DNA of 64,000 bases from Luteococcus sp038433135 (GCF_038433135.1 NZ_JBCDMV010000010.1:1-64000), one strand, 5' to 3'; shown: positions 18,393 to 27,982, counted from the stretch's first letter. A program made the numbers and translations. The notes: a model not told the origin generated them from the sequence alone.

Positions 18393-18761
18393 ATGGAAAT
18401 GACCGCCATCGCCACTTGGACCTTCGTTGGCGAATGCCCGATCCCGGCAGATCTGCAGCCCATCCTGGTCGGGGACGAACGACCCGTCGCCGCCTACAAG
18501 ACCTTCCGCGACGCGGCCGTCTTCACGACCAAGCGGCTCATCGTGCGGGACTCACAAGGCCTGACTGGCAAGAAGGTCGAGATGTACTCCTTGCCCTACA
18601 GCTCGATCAACATGTGGTCGACGGAGAACGCCGGAACTCTGGATCTCAACGCCGAAGTTGAGCTGTGGACCCGCGCTGGCCACATCAAGATCAAGTTGGG
18701 CAAGGGCGTCGACGTGCGGAAGATCGACAGCCTGATTGGTTGGGCCGTCCTGAACGGTTGA
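18393..18761 (+). CDS. bacterial PH-domain protein
   Basis: 122 residues that fit the bPH_1 (YvbH/DUF1696-like) fold: a PAAYKT-like strand, FTTKRLIVRD, then YSSINMWSTENAG and a terminal helix (DVRKIDSLIGWAVL). AGGAG is 7 nt upstream of the ATG. Such proteins are small cytoplasmic beta-barrels of unknown ligand. No operon partner is evident; the next gene is 45 nt away. Confidence 0.72.
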   Translation: MEMTAIATWTFVGECPIPADLQPILVGDERPVAAYKTFRDAAVFTTKRLIVRDSQGLTGKKVEMYSLPYSSINMWSTENAGTLDLNAEVELWTRAGHIKIKLGKGVDVRKIDSLIGWAVLNG

Positions 18762-18806
18762 GACTGGGTGCTGCGGCAACAATCCCCCGCACGGCACCAT
18801 GGAGAC

Positions 18807-19172
18807 ATGAGCGACGAAATCGAGATCCTGGCCAACTGGAAGACGCAGCTGCGCGCGATGGACGAAGCAGACACCCAGACCCTGGCCCAGTGCTTCACCG
18901 CCGACGCCGTCCTGGTGCACATGACCGGCTACCGCCAACCCCTCGACGAGTGGCTGGCCGGCATGCGCGCCGGCGAGTTCGTCTACCACCAGGTACTGGA
19001 GCACGACGTCCACGTGACCGTCGGCGACGACAGCGCGTCGCTGCACGGGCACATCACCACCGGTTACCGCCCCGACGGCTCGGGCCAGGCCTGGCCACTG
19101 GATGTGCGCCAGACCTTCGTCAAGAACGGCGACGAGTGGCTGTGCACCGAATCGGTCGTTCGGCTGGGCTGA
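18807..19172 (+). CDS. SnoaL-like / DUF4440-type nuclear transport factor 2 fold protein
   Basis: 121 residues with the cone-shaped NTF2-like pattern: an N-terminal helix (ILANWKTQLRAMDEADTQTL), FTADAVLVHMTGY, and late strands containing RQTFVKNGDEWLCTES. This family includes small enzymes and ligand-binding proteins; no catalytic residues can be assigned. The ATG at 18807 is preferred; a GTG at 18768 would add 13 residues. Convergent with the next gene, 21 nt apart. Confidence 0.65.
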   Translation: MSDEIEILANWKTQLRAMDEADTQTLAQCFTADAVLVHMTGYRQPLDEWLAGMRAGEFVYHQVLEHDVHVTVGDDSASLHGHITTGYRPDGSGQAWPLDVRQTFVKNGDEWLCTESVVRLG

Positions 19173-19193
19173 TGGAGCCATCACGCCTCATCG

Positions 19194-19907
19194 CTACGTC
19201 GACCAGGTGACCACGTCGCCGGTGTCCGACGGCTGGTAGCGCACCGCCTGGAATTGCAGGTCCGGGTTGTCATGCCGGACGGCAATCCAGCCCTCGGCGC
19301 ACTCGCCCAGCTTCACCCGACGCTCCGGGTAGGGCGGCTGCCAGCCCTTGTCGGCCGGGAATTCGCTGATCTTGGTCCACACCGGCTTGGTGCCACCCTC
19401 GCCGTCGATCACCTGCACCGACCACGGGTCCGTGCTCACCCTCGTCGTGCCGTCGGCATTCTGCCCGGCATGTGCCGTGGTGTAGCAGACCCGCACCTTC
19501 CACCCGACGCTGATGCCGTCCTTGCCATGCTCCGAGCGCAGCATCGTGACGTCGAAGTTGGTCAGGTGTGCGGTCTTCCCGGCAGCCAGCGACAAGTTCT
19601 GGGCAGGCTTCTGCGACGGCCCAGCCGACGGCGAGCCGGACTCCCCCTCGGGACTGCGGGAGGTCGCGGGAGTAGGGGCCGCCGATGTCGCGGCGGTGGG
19701 CGTGGGGCTGGGTGGCGCGGAACTCGCGGGCGAGGAGCCGGTGCTTTCCTTCGGCGTCGTGACGGGCAACGACGACGTCGACGGATCCGCCTGGCCAGGC
19801 GTTTCACTCGGCGGGGCTGCCGGGGTGTCACCGCTGGAGGACTGACACCCCGCCGAGAATGCCACCACGGCCATCACGAGAATCACGTACCGCGCGTAGT
19901 GAGTCAT
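19194..19907 (-). CDS. secreted lipoprotein with Pro/Ser/Thr-rich linker
   Basis: 237 residues. A signal peptide (hydrophobic segment about 8-20) ends in a lipobox, FSAGC, so the mature protein is lipid-anchored outside the cell. A low-complexity S/T/P linker of about 80 residues leads to a beta-rich C-terminal domain with VGWKVRVCYTTAHAG and KLGECAEGWIAV, whose two Cys may form a disulfide. The domain is reminiscent of telokin/Ig-like DUF4352 lipoproteins, but I do not recognise it firmly. The ATG at 19907 has a CAAGCT box 6 nt upstream and no Shine-Dalgarno. A GTG/ATG 10 codons earlier would spoil the signal peptide. Confidence 0.65.
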   Translation of the reverse strand: MTHYARYVILVMAVVAFSAGCQSSSGDTPAAPPSETPGQADPSTSSLPVTTPKESTGSSPASSAPPSPTPTAATSAAPTPATSRSPEGESGSPSAGPSQKPAQNLSLAAGKTAHLTNFDVTMLRSEHGKDGISVGWKVRVCYTTAHAGQNADGTTRVSTDPWSVQVIDGEGGTKPVWTKISEFPADKGWQPPYPERRVKLGECAEGWIAVRHDNPDLQFQAVRYQPSDTGDVVTWST

Positions 19908-20003
19908 GTGCCCAGCTTGGCATCCCCCCGGGACCAAGAGAACGGGTCAGACCCCGGTTCGGCTGGCCGCGAACTCCTGGGCACGGGCGACGACCCCCGT
20001 TGA

Positions 20004-23000
20004 TCAGTCGAACAGCCCGCGGATGTCGTCGGCGCTCAACGCCCCGGCCACCGCCGCGTCACCGCCGTCGACCACCTGGCTGAACAGTTCACGCTTGCGC
20101 TGCTGCAGCTCCACCACCTTGGCCTCGATCGTGTCCTGGCTGACCAGCCGGTAGACCATCACCGTCTTGGTCTGGCCAATCCGGTGTGCGCGGTCCACGG
20201 CCTGCGCCTCGGCGGCGGGATTCCACCACGGGTCCAGGACGAAGACGTAGTCGGCCTCGGTCAGGTTGAGTCCGAAACCACCGGCCTTGAGGCTGATCAG
20301 GAAGACCGGGGCGGTGCCCGAGCGGAACTCGTCGACCCGTTCCTGGCGTTTGCGAGTGCGACCGTCCAGGTAGACGGTGCGGATCCCCTCGCGCTTGAGC
20401 CGGTCGCGCACCATCCCCAGAAAACCGGTGAAGGAGCTGAACACCAACGCCCGGTGCCCACCGGCCACCACGTCGTCGAGCATCTCCACCAGCGCGTCGA
20501 TCTTGGCCGACGTCACATCCCGCGAGGCCTCGTCCACCAGCCCTGCCGCCAGGCTCAGCTGCCGCAGCCGGGTCAGCGACGCCAGGATCGCCACCCGGTT
20601 GCGCTGCAGGTCGCCCACCAGCCCCAGCACCTTGCGTCGCTCATGGTTGAGGTGCCGCTGGTAGACCCGCTGATGCTGCGGGGAGAGTGGTACCTCCACC
20701 ATCTGCTCCTGCCGCGGCGGCAGCTCGGGCGCGACGGATTCCTTGGTGCGGCGCAGCATCACCGGCTTGATCCGGCGCAGCAGCCGGGCGAGCACGACGT
20801 CGGCATCATCGGCGCGCTGCTCGATCGGCTTGGCGTAGCCATCCTTGAACTCCTTGGGCTCCGGGAAGAGCCCCGGAACGGTCAGGCTGAGCAGCGCCCA
20901 CAGGTCCATCAGGTTGTTCTCCAGCGGCGTCCCGCTCAGCGCAAAACGTGCCTTGCAAGGGATCCGCCGCATCGCCTGATAGGTGCTGGCCGTCGGATTC
21001 TTGACGAACTGCGCCTCGTCCAGGAAGACCACCTGCCAGCCGACCCGCTCGAACTCCTCCACGTCCAGCCGGGCCACGGCATAGCTGGTGACCACCAGGT
21101 CCGCGCCGTCAATGGTCTGCGCCAGGGAATCGGCGCGCTTGCGTCCGGTGCTGGTCAACGCGACGGTACGCAGCCCGGGCACGAACCGCTCCGCCTGCTC
21201 CACCCATCCACCGACCACGCTGGACGGGGCCACCACCAGCGCCGGGCCGGTCAGCTCGTCGCGTTCCCGCAGCAGGGCCAGCAGCGCCAAGGTCTGAACC
21301 GTCTTGCCCAGACCCATGTCGTCGGCCAGGATCCCACCCAGCCCGACGTCCTGCAGGAAGTCCAGCCAGGCCAGGCCGCTCAGCTGGTAGGGCCGCAGCT
21401 CCGCGGCCAGGGTCGCCGGTGGCGCGACGTCCTGCGGGCCGTGCGCCTGCAGCAGTCGCGTGGAGGCACGGGTCCACGCCTCCGACTCCCGCGAGGTGAC
21501 ACCGAGGGCCTTCAGTTCCTCGAACCAGCCGGCGTGCTCGGGCCGCAGCCGCACCTTCACCTCGCCACGAATGGGGTCGGTGATCAGCTTGGCCTCGTCC
21601 AGCAATTCCTTCAGGCGCAGGATTTCCGGATGGTCCAGGCTGACCCAGCCGCTCTCCAGCACCAGATGGTCCTGCCCGGCGGTCAGCGCCCGCAACAGTT
21701 CGGGCAGCGGCACCTGATCGTCGCCGACGCTCATGCTGATCGACAGGTCAAACCAGTCCCGGCCGGCCGCGTCGTCCACCTCGACGCTGATGTCCGGGTC
21801 GGTCAGTTCGGGCAGCGCGTGCATGTCCCCGTGGTGGATGATCTCGACGTCATCCCGCCCGGTCAGGGTGGCCAGGTGCGCGAGAGCGCGCAGCGCCGAT
21901 GACCCGGTCAGGGTGAGTCGGGTGGGCGGGGCGCCGGGGGCATCGACGTCGCCGCCGGGAAGCAGCTCGTCGACGACGGGCCGCAGGGCCGCCTCCGCGG
22001 CGCGATCCCGAATGGCCAGATCCCGCCCCTTGGCGGGCAGCACATCCACCTGACCAGGGGCGACGCCGTAACGGTAGCCGACCTCCAGCCGGGCGGCAGC
22101 CGGTTGCCGGGGGCCGGGGCGGCTGGCGGTGACCTCCACCAGCACCCGGGGCTTGCCGACGGTGGGCAGCTCGACGTCGTCGGCCACCCGCACCGCGACC
22201 ATCTCTCGCAGTCGGGGCAGGAAGGTGAAGGCCAGATCCGGCACCTCGGCCTGCGGAATGTGCATGGGTCGCATCCCGATCAGCGCAGCCTGCTGCGCGG
22301 TCAGCGGGGTACGGAAACCGCAGGCCTCCATCACGCCGTCGCGACGGCGAAAGAGCGCCCCGTGGGCGGGGTCCCCGACGAAGAACTGTGGGGTGGCCTC
22401 ATCTTCGTCGCGCTGCACCGTGAAGGCCAGCCGCAGGCCGTCGGGGCGCGCAGTGACCCGGGCCTCCAGATCCAGGCTGGCGCCAACGAACTCCGCCTTC
22501 CCGGACTGCTTGGCCGGCACCAGTTCCACGCCAACCTCAGCCGCTTCGGCCAGCAGCGCCCAGATGCCGTGATCCACGTCACGCAGCCCGATCGCATTGC
22601 GAGAGGAACCGTAGTAGTAGCCCAGCTGCCGGGTGCGAGAAACCAGGTCTGCGTTGGCGCTGATCGCGCGCAGCACCCGGGCGTGAGTCGGGTGGAATCC
22701 GCGCAGATAGGGCAGCCGGTCCCAGCGCAGGTCGCTCTTCACCCACTGCCCGCGGGCGCCCTGCTTGAGGGGTCGAAATTCGATGTCGTCCTTGGTCACG
22801 GTGTATTCCAGCGCCAACGGGGAGCCCTCCGCGGGGCCGTCGTCGACGCCGACCAGCCGGCCGAGATCCTGCCGCCAGGAGGACTGCCTGGGCTCGCGGG
22901 CCACCCGATCGCGCAGGTAGATCAGCAGGGCCACGGCGTGCTTGCACTCCCACCCGACGGGGCAGGAACAACTGGTCTCCAGATGGCCGGCGGTCACGCT

Positions 23001-23240
23001 CTGCAGGTCCGCCACCTGGGCCTTGGGGATCCCGTTCAGGTGGACGCGGCAGGTGTACGACTGGTGGCCACTGCCGCTGACCTTGCCGACGATGGCGGTG
23101 GTGCCGACCACCTCGTACCGCAGCACCTTGCCGCGACGGGCATAGTCCTGCCCCCGCGCAAAGCTGTTGGGGTCAAAGGCGCGGCGCAGAATGTCGTCGG
23201 TGACCAGGCTGAGCCAGGAGGGCGGTGGGGCGGGCGGCAC
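20004..23240 (-). CDS. SWIM zinc finger SNF2-family helicase/ATPase
   Basis: 1078 residues. The N-terminus holds a SWIM zinc finger (Cys91, Cys93, Cys99, His101 in CSCPVGWECKH). A long middle domain precedes the SNF2 ATPase: Walker A DDMGLGKT near 640-647, DEAQ box (VFLDEAQF), SGTPLENN motif III, and the C-terminal helicase lobe with VYLDGRT, GGFGLNLTEAD and AHRIGQ. These enzymes are DNA translocases; the bacterial SWIM-SNF2 group is poorly characterised and may act in repair or transcription. Start is GTG with TAACGT (23248-23253) 7 nt upstream, so the mRNA is probably leaderless. It stands alone, with no methylase or nuclease beside it to suggest a defence system. Confidence 0.9.
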   Translation of the reverse strand: MPPAPPPSWLSLVTDDILRRAFDPNSFARGQDYARRGKVLRYEVVGTTAIVGKVSGSGHQSYTCRVHLNGIPKAQVADLQSVTAGHLETSCSCPVGWECKHAVALLIYLRDRVAREPRQSSWRQDLGRLVGVDDGPAEGSPLALEYTVTKDDIEFRPLKQGARGQWVKSDLRWDRLPYLRGFHPTHARVLRAISANADLVSRTRQLGYYYGSSRNAIGLRDVDHGIWALLAEAAEVGVELVPAKQSGKAEFVGASLDLEARVTARPDGLRLAFTVQRDEDEATPQFFVGDPAHGALFRRRDGVMEACGFRTPLTAQQAALIGMRPMHIPQAEVPDLAFTFLPRLREMVAVRVADDVELPTVGKPRVLVEVTASRPGPRQPAAARLEVGYRYGVAPGQVDVLPAKGRDLAIRDRAAEAALRPVVDELLPGGDVDAPGAPPTRLTLTGSSALRALAHLATLTGRDDVEIIHHGDMHALPELTDPDISVEVDDAAGRDWFDLSISMSVGDDQVPLPELLRALTAGQDHLVLESGWVSLDHPEILRLKELLDEAKLITDPIRGEVKVRLRPEHAGWFEELKALGVTSRESEAWTRASTRLLQAHGPQDVAPPATLAAELRPYQLSGLAWLDFLQDVGLGGILADDMGLGKTVQTLALLALLRERDELTGPALVVAPSSVVGGWVEQAERFVPGLRTVALTSTGRKRADSLAQTIDGADLVVTSYAVARLDVEEFERVGWQVVFLDEAQFVKNPTASTYQAMRRIPCKARFALSGTPLENNLMDLWALLSLTVPGLFPEPKEFKDGYAKPIEQRADDADVVLARLLRRIKPVMLRRTKESVAPELPPRQEQMVEVPLSPQHQRVYQRHLNHERRKVLGLVGDLQRNRVAILASLTRLRQLSLAAGLVDEASRDVTSAKIDALVEMLDDVVAGGHRALVFSSFTGFLGMVRDRLKREGIRTVYLDGRTRKRQERVDEFRSGTAPVFLISLKAGGFGLNLTEADYVFVLDPWWNPAAEAQAVDRAHRIGQTKTVMVYRLVSQDTIEAKVVELQQRKRELFSQVVDGGDAAVAGALSADDIRGLFD

Positions 23241-23291
23241 CCGGCCGACGTTACCCGCCTCGGGAGGCAGGAATCCCCTAGCCCACCGTGA

Positions 23292-23642
23292 CTAGGGCTT
23301 GAGCAGGGCCTGACCCTTCACCTCGTCGGCGGGGAAGCGTCCCTCGGCGGCGGTCAGCTTGGCGTGCGCCGCCGCCAGCAGGTCAACCTGCAGCGAGTCG
23401 GCCAGGCCGAGCAGGTAGATCAGGACGTCGGACATCTCTTCGCCGGCGCGCTGTTGCCGGTCGCCCTGCCGGAACATGTCGGCGGCCTGCTCGTCCGGCA
23501 CCCACTGGAAGAGTTCTGCGAGCTCCCCCACCTCGCCCACCAGCGCCAGCACAAGCGACCTCGGGTCGTGGAACTGCCGCCAGTCACGCTCGTCGACGAA
23601 GTTGCGGTACCGCTCCTGCAGGGCGGTGAAGTCATCAGCCAT
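23292..23642 (-). CDS. MazG-like nucleotide pyrophosphohydrolase
   Basis: 116 residues, the size of the dCTPase/RS21-C6 group of all-alpha NTP pyrophosphatases. The Mg-binding signature is complete: EVGELAELFQW and EEMSDVLIYLLGLAD (ExxE...ExxD). It would hydrolyse non-canonical or dCTP-type nucleotides to monophosphates. CAGGCT lies 6 nt before the ATG and there is no Shine-Dalgarno. One copy of the 91-bp repeat sits immediately upstream. Confidence 0.85.
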   Translation of the reverse strand: MADDFTALQERYRNFVDERDWRQFHDPRSLVLALVGEVGELAELFQWVPDEQAADMFRQGDRQQRAGEEMSDVLIYLLGLADSLQVDLLAAAHAKLTAAEGRFPADEVKGQALLKP

Positions 23643-23671
23643 GTGGTCAGCCTGCCATTGGCTGGCCCGAC

Positions 23672-23763
23672 TTCCGAAAAGCGACCTCCAGATTCGCGCC
23701 CGGGGGTGAGCCGCCCGCTCAGGTCTCGTGGACAGGCCAAAGTCTGGAGGTCGATTCTCGGAA
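23672..23763 (-). repeat. 91-bp inverted-repeat element, copy 1
   Basis: 92 nt; arms TTCCGAAAAGCGACCTCCAG / TCTGGAGGTCG-TTCTCGGAA. Read on the minus strand the central heptamer is TGAGCGG at offset 43-49. Shares CAGGCCAAAGTCTGG in the right flank of the core with copy 8. Lies between two tandem minus-strand genes. Confidence 0.9.
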
Positions 23764-23803
23764 ATGTGGGCGTGCCAGTGGCTCCGCGGTCATGCTCCTG
23801 GGT

Positions 23804-24589
23804 CTACTGGCCCGTCATGGTGGGGCGGCGCTTCTCGATGAAGGCCGTCACCGCTTCCTTGACGTCGGCGGATTCGGCGCAGACTCGAAGGGTCTCGGCC
23901 TCCATGGCCAGGGCCTCGGCATAGGCCATACCGGCGTAGTGGGAGAAGTTCTGCCGCATCCCGCGGTAGGCCAGGGTGGGGCCGTTGGCCAGCCGAGCGG
24001 TCAGGGCGAGCGCCTCGTCGGCCAGTTGCCCTTCGGGCAGGACGTAGTCCACCAGCCCGGCGGCCAATGCCTGTTGCGCGTCCATCGGCTCGTTCAGCAT
24101 GCAGAAGCGCTTGGCCGCGGCCACCCCCATCCGCGCAGAGAAGGCCACCGTCGATCCAGCGGCATTGGAGATTCCCAGCCCGGGGAAGGAGGCGCGCAGC
24201 CGGGTGCTCTCACCGGCCACCACGGCATCCGCCAGCGCCACCATGCCCAGCGCACCGCCCACACACCAGCCCTGCACCTGCGCCACCACGGGCACCGGGA
24301 GCGCGGCCACCCGCTCCAGCATCGGGTTGAAGCCCTCGAAGAGCGCCATGATCGCGGCGGGCAGGTCATCCAGCCGGGCGTGGAAGGCGCGCATGTTGCC
24401 GCCATAGGAGAAGTGCTCACCCTCGGCGCGCAGCAGCACCGCGCGCACCGAACCATCGGGTTCGATCACGTCCAGCGCCCGGTGCAGGGAATCCACGAAG
24501 TCGACGTCGATCTGGTTTCCGGTCTGCGGCGCGCACAGCACGATCTGCGCGATGCCGTCGGCAATCTCTGCCCTCACCTGTTCCGTCAT
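23804..24589 (-). CDS. enoyl-CoA hydratase/isomerase (crotonase) family protein
   Basis: 261 residues with the crotonase fold. The two oxyanion-hole segments are present (FSYGGNMRAF and GWCVGGALGMVALAD). The usual FxxPE acid is not: the stretch reads ASFPGLGISNAAGS, with Gly where the hydratase Glu should be, and the second Glu is also not apparent. Double-bond isomerase or thioester chemistry is thus more likely than simple hydration, as in PaaG-like members. CAGGAT is 6 nt before the ATG. No beta-oxidation partner is adjacent. Confidence 0.75.
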   Translation of the reverse strand: MTEQVRAEIADGIAQIVLCAPQTGNQIDVDFVDSLHRALDVIEPDGSVRAVLLRAEGEHFSYGGNMRAFHARLDDLPAAIMALFEGFNPMLERVAALPVPVVAQVQGWCVGGALGMVALADAVVAGESTRLRASFPGLGISNAAGSTVAFSARMGVAAAKRFCMLNEPMDAQQALAAGLVDYVLPEGQLADEALALTARLANGPTLAYRGMRQNFSHYAGMAYAEALAMEAETLRVCAESADVKEAVTAFIEKRRPTMTGQ

Positions 24590-24749
24590 GGCCCCATCCT
24601 GCCGACGAGCGGCTCACCGGCCGCAGCATCACTGAAGATTGACTGGCGACCGGCACGCGCTTTCCCTATCGGACAAGGCGAAGAACCCGTCGCGGCGAAA
24701 AATGTCGGAGGGCTGTGGCACCCTCATGGCAGGCCTTGAGGAGGAAGAC

Positions 24750-26009
24750 ATGGGCAAGTTCGCGAGTGTGTTCGCGGTGACCGCTGCGCTGCTGCTGGCC
24801 GGTTGTGGTGGCAAGACCGAGCCGGTGACGGTGGACAGCCCGGCCGCTCCCTCCGCCGCGGTGTCGACCCCGGCCGGGGCCGCATCGGCAACGCCCAGCA
24901 CCGTGGTGAGCCCGTCGAGCACCCCGACGAAGAAGGGTCCCTTCGCCCTGACCGCCAATGTGAAGGATGGCGCGAGCCTGGTCCCGGTCGACACCCAGAT
25001 CACCATCACGCCCACCTCCGGGCGGGTGGACTCGGTGACCGTCGAATCCACCGCATCCGGCCGCAATGCCGTCGACCAGATCACCGGAAAGATCAATGAC
25101 AAGGGGGCCTGGGTGGCCAGCACCCGGCTGGACCCCGATGCCCGCTACACCGTGACCGCCACCGGCACCAGCGACCAGGGAAAGACCGCCACCAAGACAC
25201 TGAGCTTCCGCACCGTCTCACTCAGCCGCTCGCAGGAGGTCTTCCCCACCCTGACGCCCGTGGTCAATGGCCCCTACGGGGTCGCGCAACCGGTGGTGGT
25301 GCACTTTGACCAGCCGGTGAAGAACAAGGCCGAGTTCGAGCGCAACATGCACGTCACCTCAACCCCGGCGCAGGAGGGTTCCTGGGGTTGGTACGACGAC
25401 AAGACCGTGCACTGGCGGCCCAAGAACTTCTGGAATCCGGGTACCAAGGTGAAGCTCGACGCCAACCTGAACGGCGTGAATGCCGGCGACGGGCGCTACG
25501 GCCAGCTGAACCGAACGCTGGATCTGCAGATCGGCAAGAACCAGTCCGGGGCGGTGGACGTCGCCAAGCACACCATCACCTGGATGCGCGACGGCAAGAA
25601 GATCGGCACGTGGCCGATGACCGCCGGCAAGCCCGGCTTCGTCACCCGCTCGGGCACCAAGGTGGTGATGGAGAAGGCCGAGAACATCAAGATGAACTCG
25701 GAAACCACCGGCATCGCCCGGGATTCCGCCGAGGGCTACGACCTGAAGGTGGCCTTTGCGCTACGGGTGACCACCTCGGGCGAGTTCATCCACTCCGCGC
25801 CGTGGAATGCGGGCAATTTCGGCGTGCGCAATGCCTCCCACGGGTGTGTCGGGATGGATGAGGGGCAGATGTACTCGCTCTACTCCGAGGCCCAGGTCGG
25901 GGATCCGGTGACCTTCACCGGATCGGATCGCAAGCTGGAGGTCGGCAACGGCTGGACCGAGTGGAACATGACCTGGGAGCAGTGGAAGGCCAGGTCAGCC
26001 CTCAGCTGA
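24750..26009 (+). CDS. L,D-transpeptidase, lipoprotein (Ldt of the mycobacterial type)
   Basis: 419 residues. A lipoprotein signal (LLLAGCGGK) is followed by a Pro/Ser/Thr linker, two Ig-like domains (about 65-250) and a C-terminal YkuD catalytic domain with the HSAPWN...SHGC motif; the nucleophile is Cys366. It would form 3-3 cross-links in peptidoglycan outside the membrane. The ATG at 24750 has GGAGGAAG upstream; earlier in-frame starts would ruin the signal peptide. Its last 15 nt overlap the end of the convergent hydrolase gene. Confidence 0.9.
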   Translation: MGKFASVFAVTAALLLAGCGGKTEPVTVDSPAAPSAAVSTPAGAASATPSTVVSPSSTPTKKGPFALTANVKDGASLVPVDTQITITPTSGRVDSVTVESTASGRNAVDQITGKINDKGAWVASTRLDPDARYTVTATGTSDQGKTATKTLSFRTVSLSRSQEVFPTLTPVVNGPYGVAQPVVVHFDQPVKNKAEFERNMHVTSTPAQEGSWGWYDDKTVHWRPKNFWNPGTKVKLDANLNGVNAGDGRYGQLNRTLDLQIGKNQSGAVDVAKHTITWMRDGKKIGTWPMTAGKPGFVTRSGTKVVMEKAENIKMNSETTGIARDSAEGYDLKVAFALRVTTSGEFIHSAPWNAGNFGVRNASHGCVGMDEGQMYSLYSEAQVGDPVTFTGSDRKLEVGNGWTEWNMTWEQWKARSALS

Positions 26010-26759
26010 GCGATGCTCGGCAAGGAAGGCATCCACCAGCCGGTGGTAGGCCTCGGGGTTGTCGCGCCGGACGCAGTGGCCCACCCCGTCGAGCAGTTCG
26101 ATCCGCACCAGCGGATTGGTGACCCGCTCGGGCGAGGGGATGAGCTGGCTGTCGGGCGGCGAGACCACCAGGGCTGGCACACTGAGCTGGTTGAGCACGC
26201 CGTCCTGGTCCATCGGGCCGAAATCCAGGTGCTCCATCATCGCCAGGTCCACCTGCTCCTTTGAATCCGCCCAGGCCTGGGTCTCCGCGGCCGACCAGCC
26301 ATCGCCCAGTTGTCGGGCGATCTCCTGCTCGCGTCGATCCGGGAAGCCCCGCACCCCGTCGGCCCACAGCCTGGTCTCCCGGCGTCGCTCGTCGGTGGTG
26401 TGCATCAGCGCCGGATCCTCCAGCACCAGGGCGCGCACCAGCTCGGGGCGGTGCAGCGCGGCCAGCACCGCAGTCCGGCCACCCAGCGAATGCCCGACCA
26501 CGATGGGCGGGTTCGGCTGGTCTTCCAGCACGGCCACCAGGTCATCCACCAGAGTCTGCATCATCCGGCCGTACTGCGCTGGCTCGAAGCGGGGCGACTC
26601 CCCGTGCCCGCGCAGGCTCACCGAGCGCAGGTGCCACTCGGGCTGCCAGTGCGCGACGGCATCGGGCCAGGTGCTTCCGGCGTCGGTGACCCCATGGACC
26701 AGCACCAGGGTGGGTTGTGCAGGGTCGCCGTACTCGTGCACGCGGATCGAATCACTCAT
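25995..26759 (-). CDS. alpha/beta-hydrolase fold protein
   Basis: 254 residues with HGVTDAGSTW (oxyanion loop), nucleophile elbow GHSLGG and the terminal GVGHCVRRD histidine, so the Ser-Asp-His machinery appears intact. No signal peptide. The substrate is unknown; the family covers esterases, lipases and C-C hydrolases. A TAGGGT box (26766-26771) lies 6 nt before the ATG, suggesting a leaderless mRNA. Confidence 0.8.
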   Translation of the reverse strand: MSDSIRVHEYGDPAQPTLVLVHGVTDAGSTWPDAVAHWQPEWHLRSVSLRGHGESPRFEPAQYGRMMQTLVDDLVAVLEDQPNPPIVVGHSLGGRTAVLAALHRPELVRALVLEDPALMHTTDERRRETRLWADGVRGFPDRREQEIARQLGDGWSAAETQAWADSKEQVDLAMMEHLDFGPMDQDGVLNQLSVPALVVSPPDSQLIPSPERVTNPLVRIELLDGVGHCVRRDNPEAYHRLVDAFLAEHRSAEG

Positions 26760-26776
26760 GTCTCGACCCTAACCAC

Positions 26777-27925
26777 TCATCGCGCAGCCGGGAGCAGGCG
26801 CCCGGCAGCCAGCAGCAGGGCCAGGGCGAAGGCGGCCAGCACCGCACAAATCGTGAAGACGCCCGCCACTCCCGCCGTCCCCGTGGCACCCAGTGAGATC
26901 ACGACCCCGCTGAGCACGGAACCGATCCGTCGGGTGTTCATGAACATGCCCGACGCCATCCCGGGCGCCGCGATGATCTCCTGCACCCAGGCCAGACCGA
27001 TCCCCTCGGTCAGGGCGATGAAGACCGCATTGGGGATCTGCAGGAGCAGCAGCACCATGGGCGAGCCGGTCAGGATCAGGCCCACGTAGTAGACCAGTGC
27101 CAACGCGCCGCCCAGCACCACCATCGAGAACTTGGAGTGCCGCAGCGCCAGCCGCCCGGAGTAGATCATCGCGGGGATCTCCAGCGTGGCGCACAGGCCC
27201 AGACTGATCCCGGCCCAGATCGGGGCGGCCGCCAGATCCTGGGTGACATACAGCGTCAACACCGAGACCGCGACCGCATTGGTGGCGCCAGTCAGCACGA
27301 AGGCCCCCAGGGCTAGCCCCACCGGCAGCTTCGCCGGTGTGACGGCGTCGGGCTGCAGCACCCCCTCCCGCGCCGGATCACGGTGCTTGCGGGCTCGGAT
27401 CAAGAAGCCGGTCATCCCCAGATTGACCAGCGCCACCAGGGCAATCGCCACCAGCAGGGCTCGGCTGCCGAAGGTCCCGATCACCAGGGTGGCGACCGGA
27501 GGGCCGATCATCCAGGCGAAGGAGAAGACGGCGCGGATGCTGGTGACCTCATGCACCTGGGCACCGCAGTGCTTCAACTCGGCAAAGAGCATCGCGCCGC
27601 CGACGCCGGCCGGGGCACCCAGGATCAACAGCGCCACCAGCGCCAGCGGCAGTGAGGTGGCGAACCACAGCGCGATGGTCAGGGCAATGGTGCTGACGCC
27701 GGCGCCCACCATGGGCAACAGATAGTCCCGACGCCGGTCTGCCCAGCCGGGCACCACCAGCTGGGCGATGAAGGCGGCGCCCTGGTAGGCGGAGATCACC
27801 CAGCCGACGTCACGCATCGAGGCGCCGTACAGGTTCACCAGCAACAGCGCCAGGGCGGGAGCCAGGAAGGCGAACTGCAGCCCCCAGAGCATCGCCGAGC
27901 CGGCCAGCGCGGGATAGCGCCTCAT
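26777..27925 (-). CDS. MFS transporter, sugar-efflux (SetA)-like
   Basis: 382 residues and about 12 membrane segments. The short N-terminal tail, GWVISAYQGAAFIAQLVVPGWADRRR and the MFMNTRRIGSVLSG stretch fit sugar efflux/multidrug MFS carriers. The substrate is unknown. The ATG at 27925 opens directly into the first helix; the frame stays open far upstream but that part has no membrane or family character and runs through a repeat element. 17 nt separate its end from the start of the hydrolase gene, so the two may share a transcript. Confidence 0.75.
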   Translation of the reverse strand: MRRYPALAGSAMLWGLQFAFLAPALALLLVNLYGASMRDVGWVISAYQGAAFIAQLVVPGWADRRRDYLLPMVGAGVSTIALTIALWFATSLPLALVALLILGAPAGVGGAMLFAELKHCGAQVHEVTSIRAVFSFAWMIGPPVATLVIGTFGSRALLVAIALVALVNLGMTGFLIRARKHRDPAREGVLQPDAVTPAKLPVGLALGAFVLTGATNAVAVSVLTLYVTQDLAAAPIWAGISLGLCATLEIPAMIYSGRLALRHSKFSMVVLGGALALVYYVGLILTGSPMVLLLLQIPNAVFIALTEGIGLAWVQEIIAAPGMASGMFMNTRRIGSVLSGVVISLGATGTAGVAGVFTICAVLAAFALALLLAAGRLLPAAR

Positions 27926-27982
27926 CGGGAGCGCCCGGGGAGGTGGTGAGCGAGCATGTAATCCAGCTTGCCATATGGTCAG

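Noticed and set aside
20004..23240. SNF2 helicase as part of a DISARM-like or restriction defence system
   Set aside because: No methylase, nuclease or phospholipase-D-like gene lies next to it; neighbours are housekeeping-type single genes.
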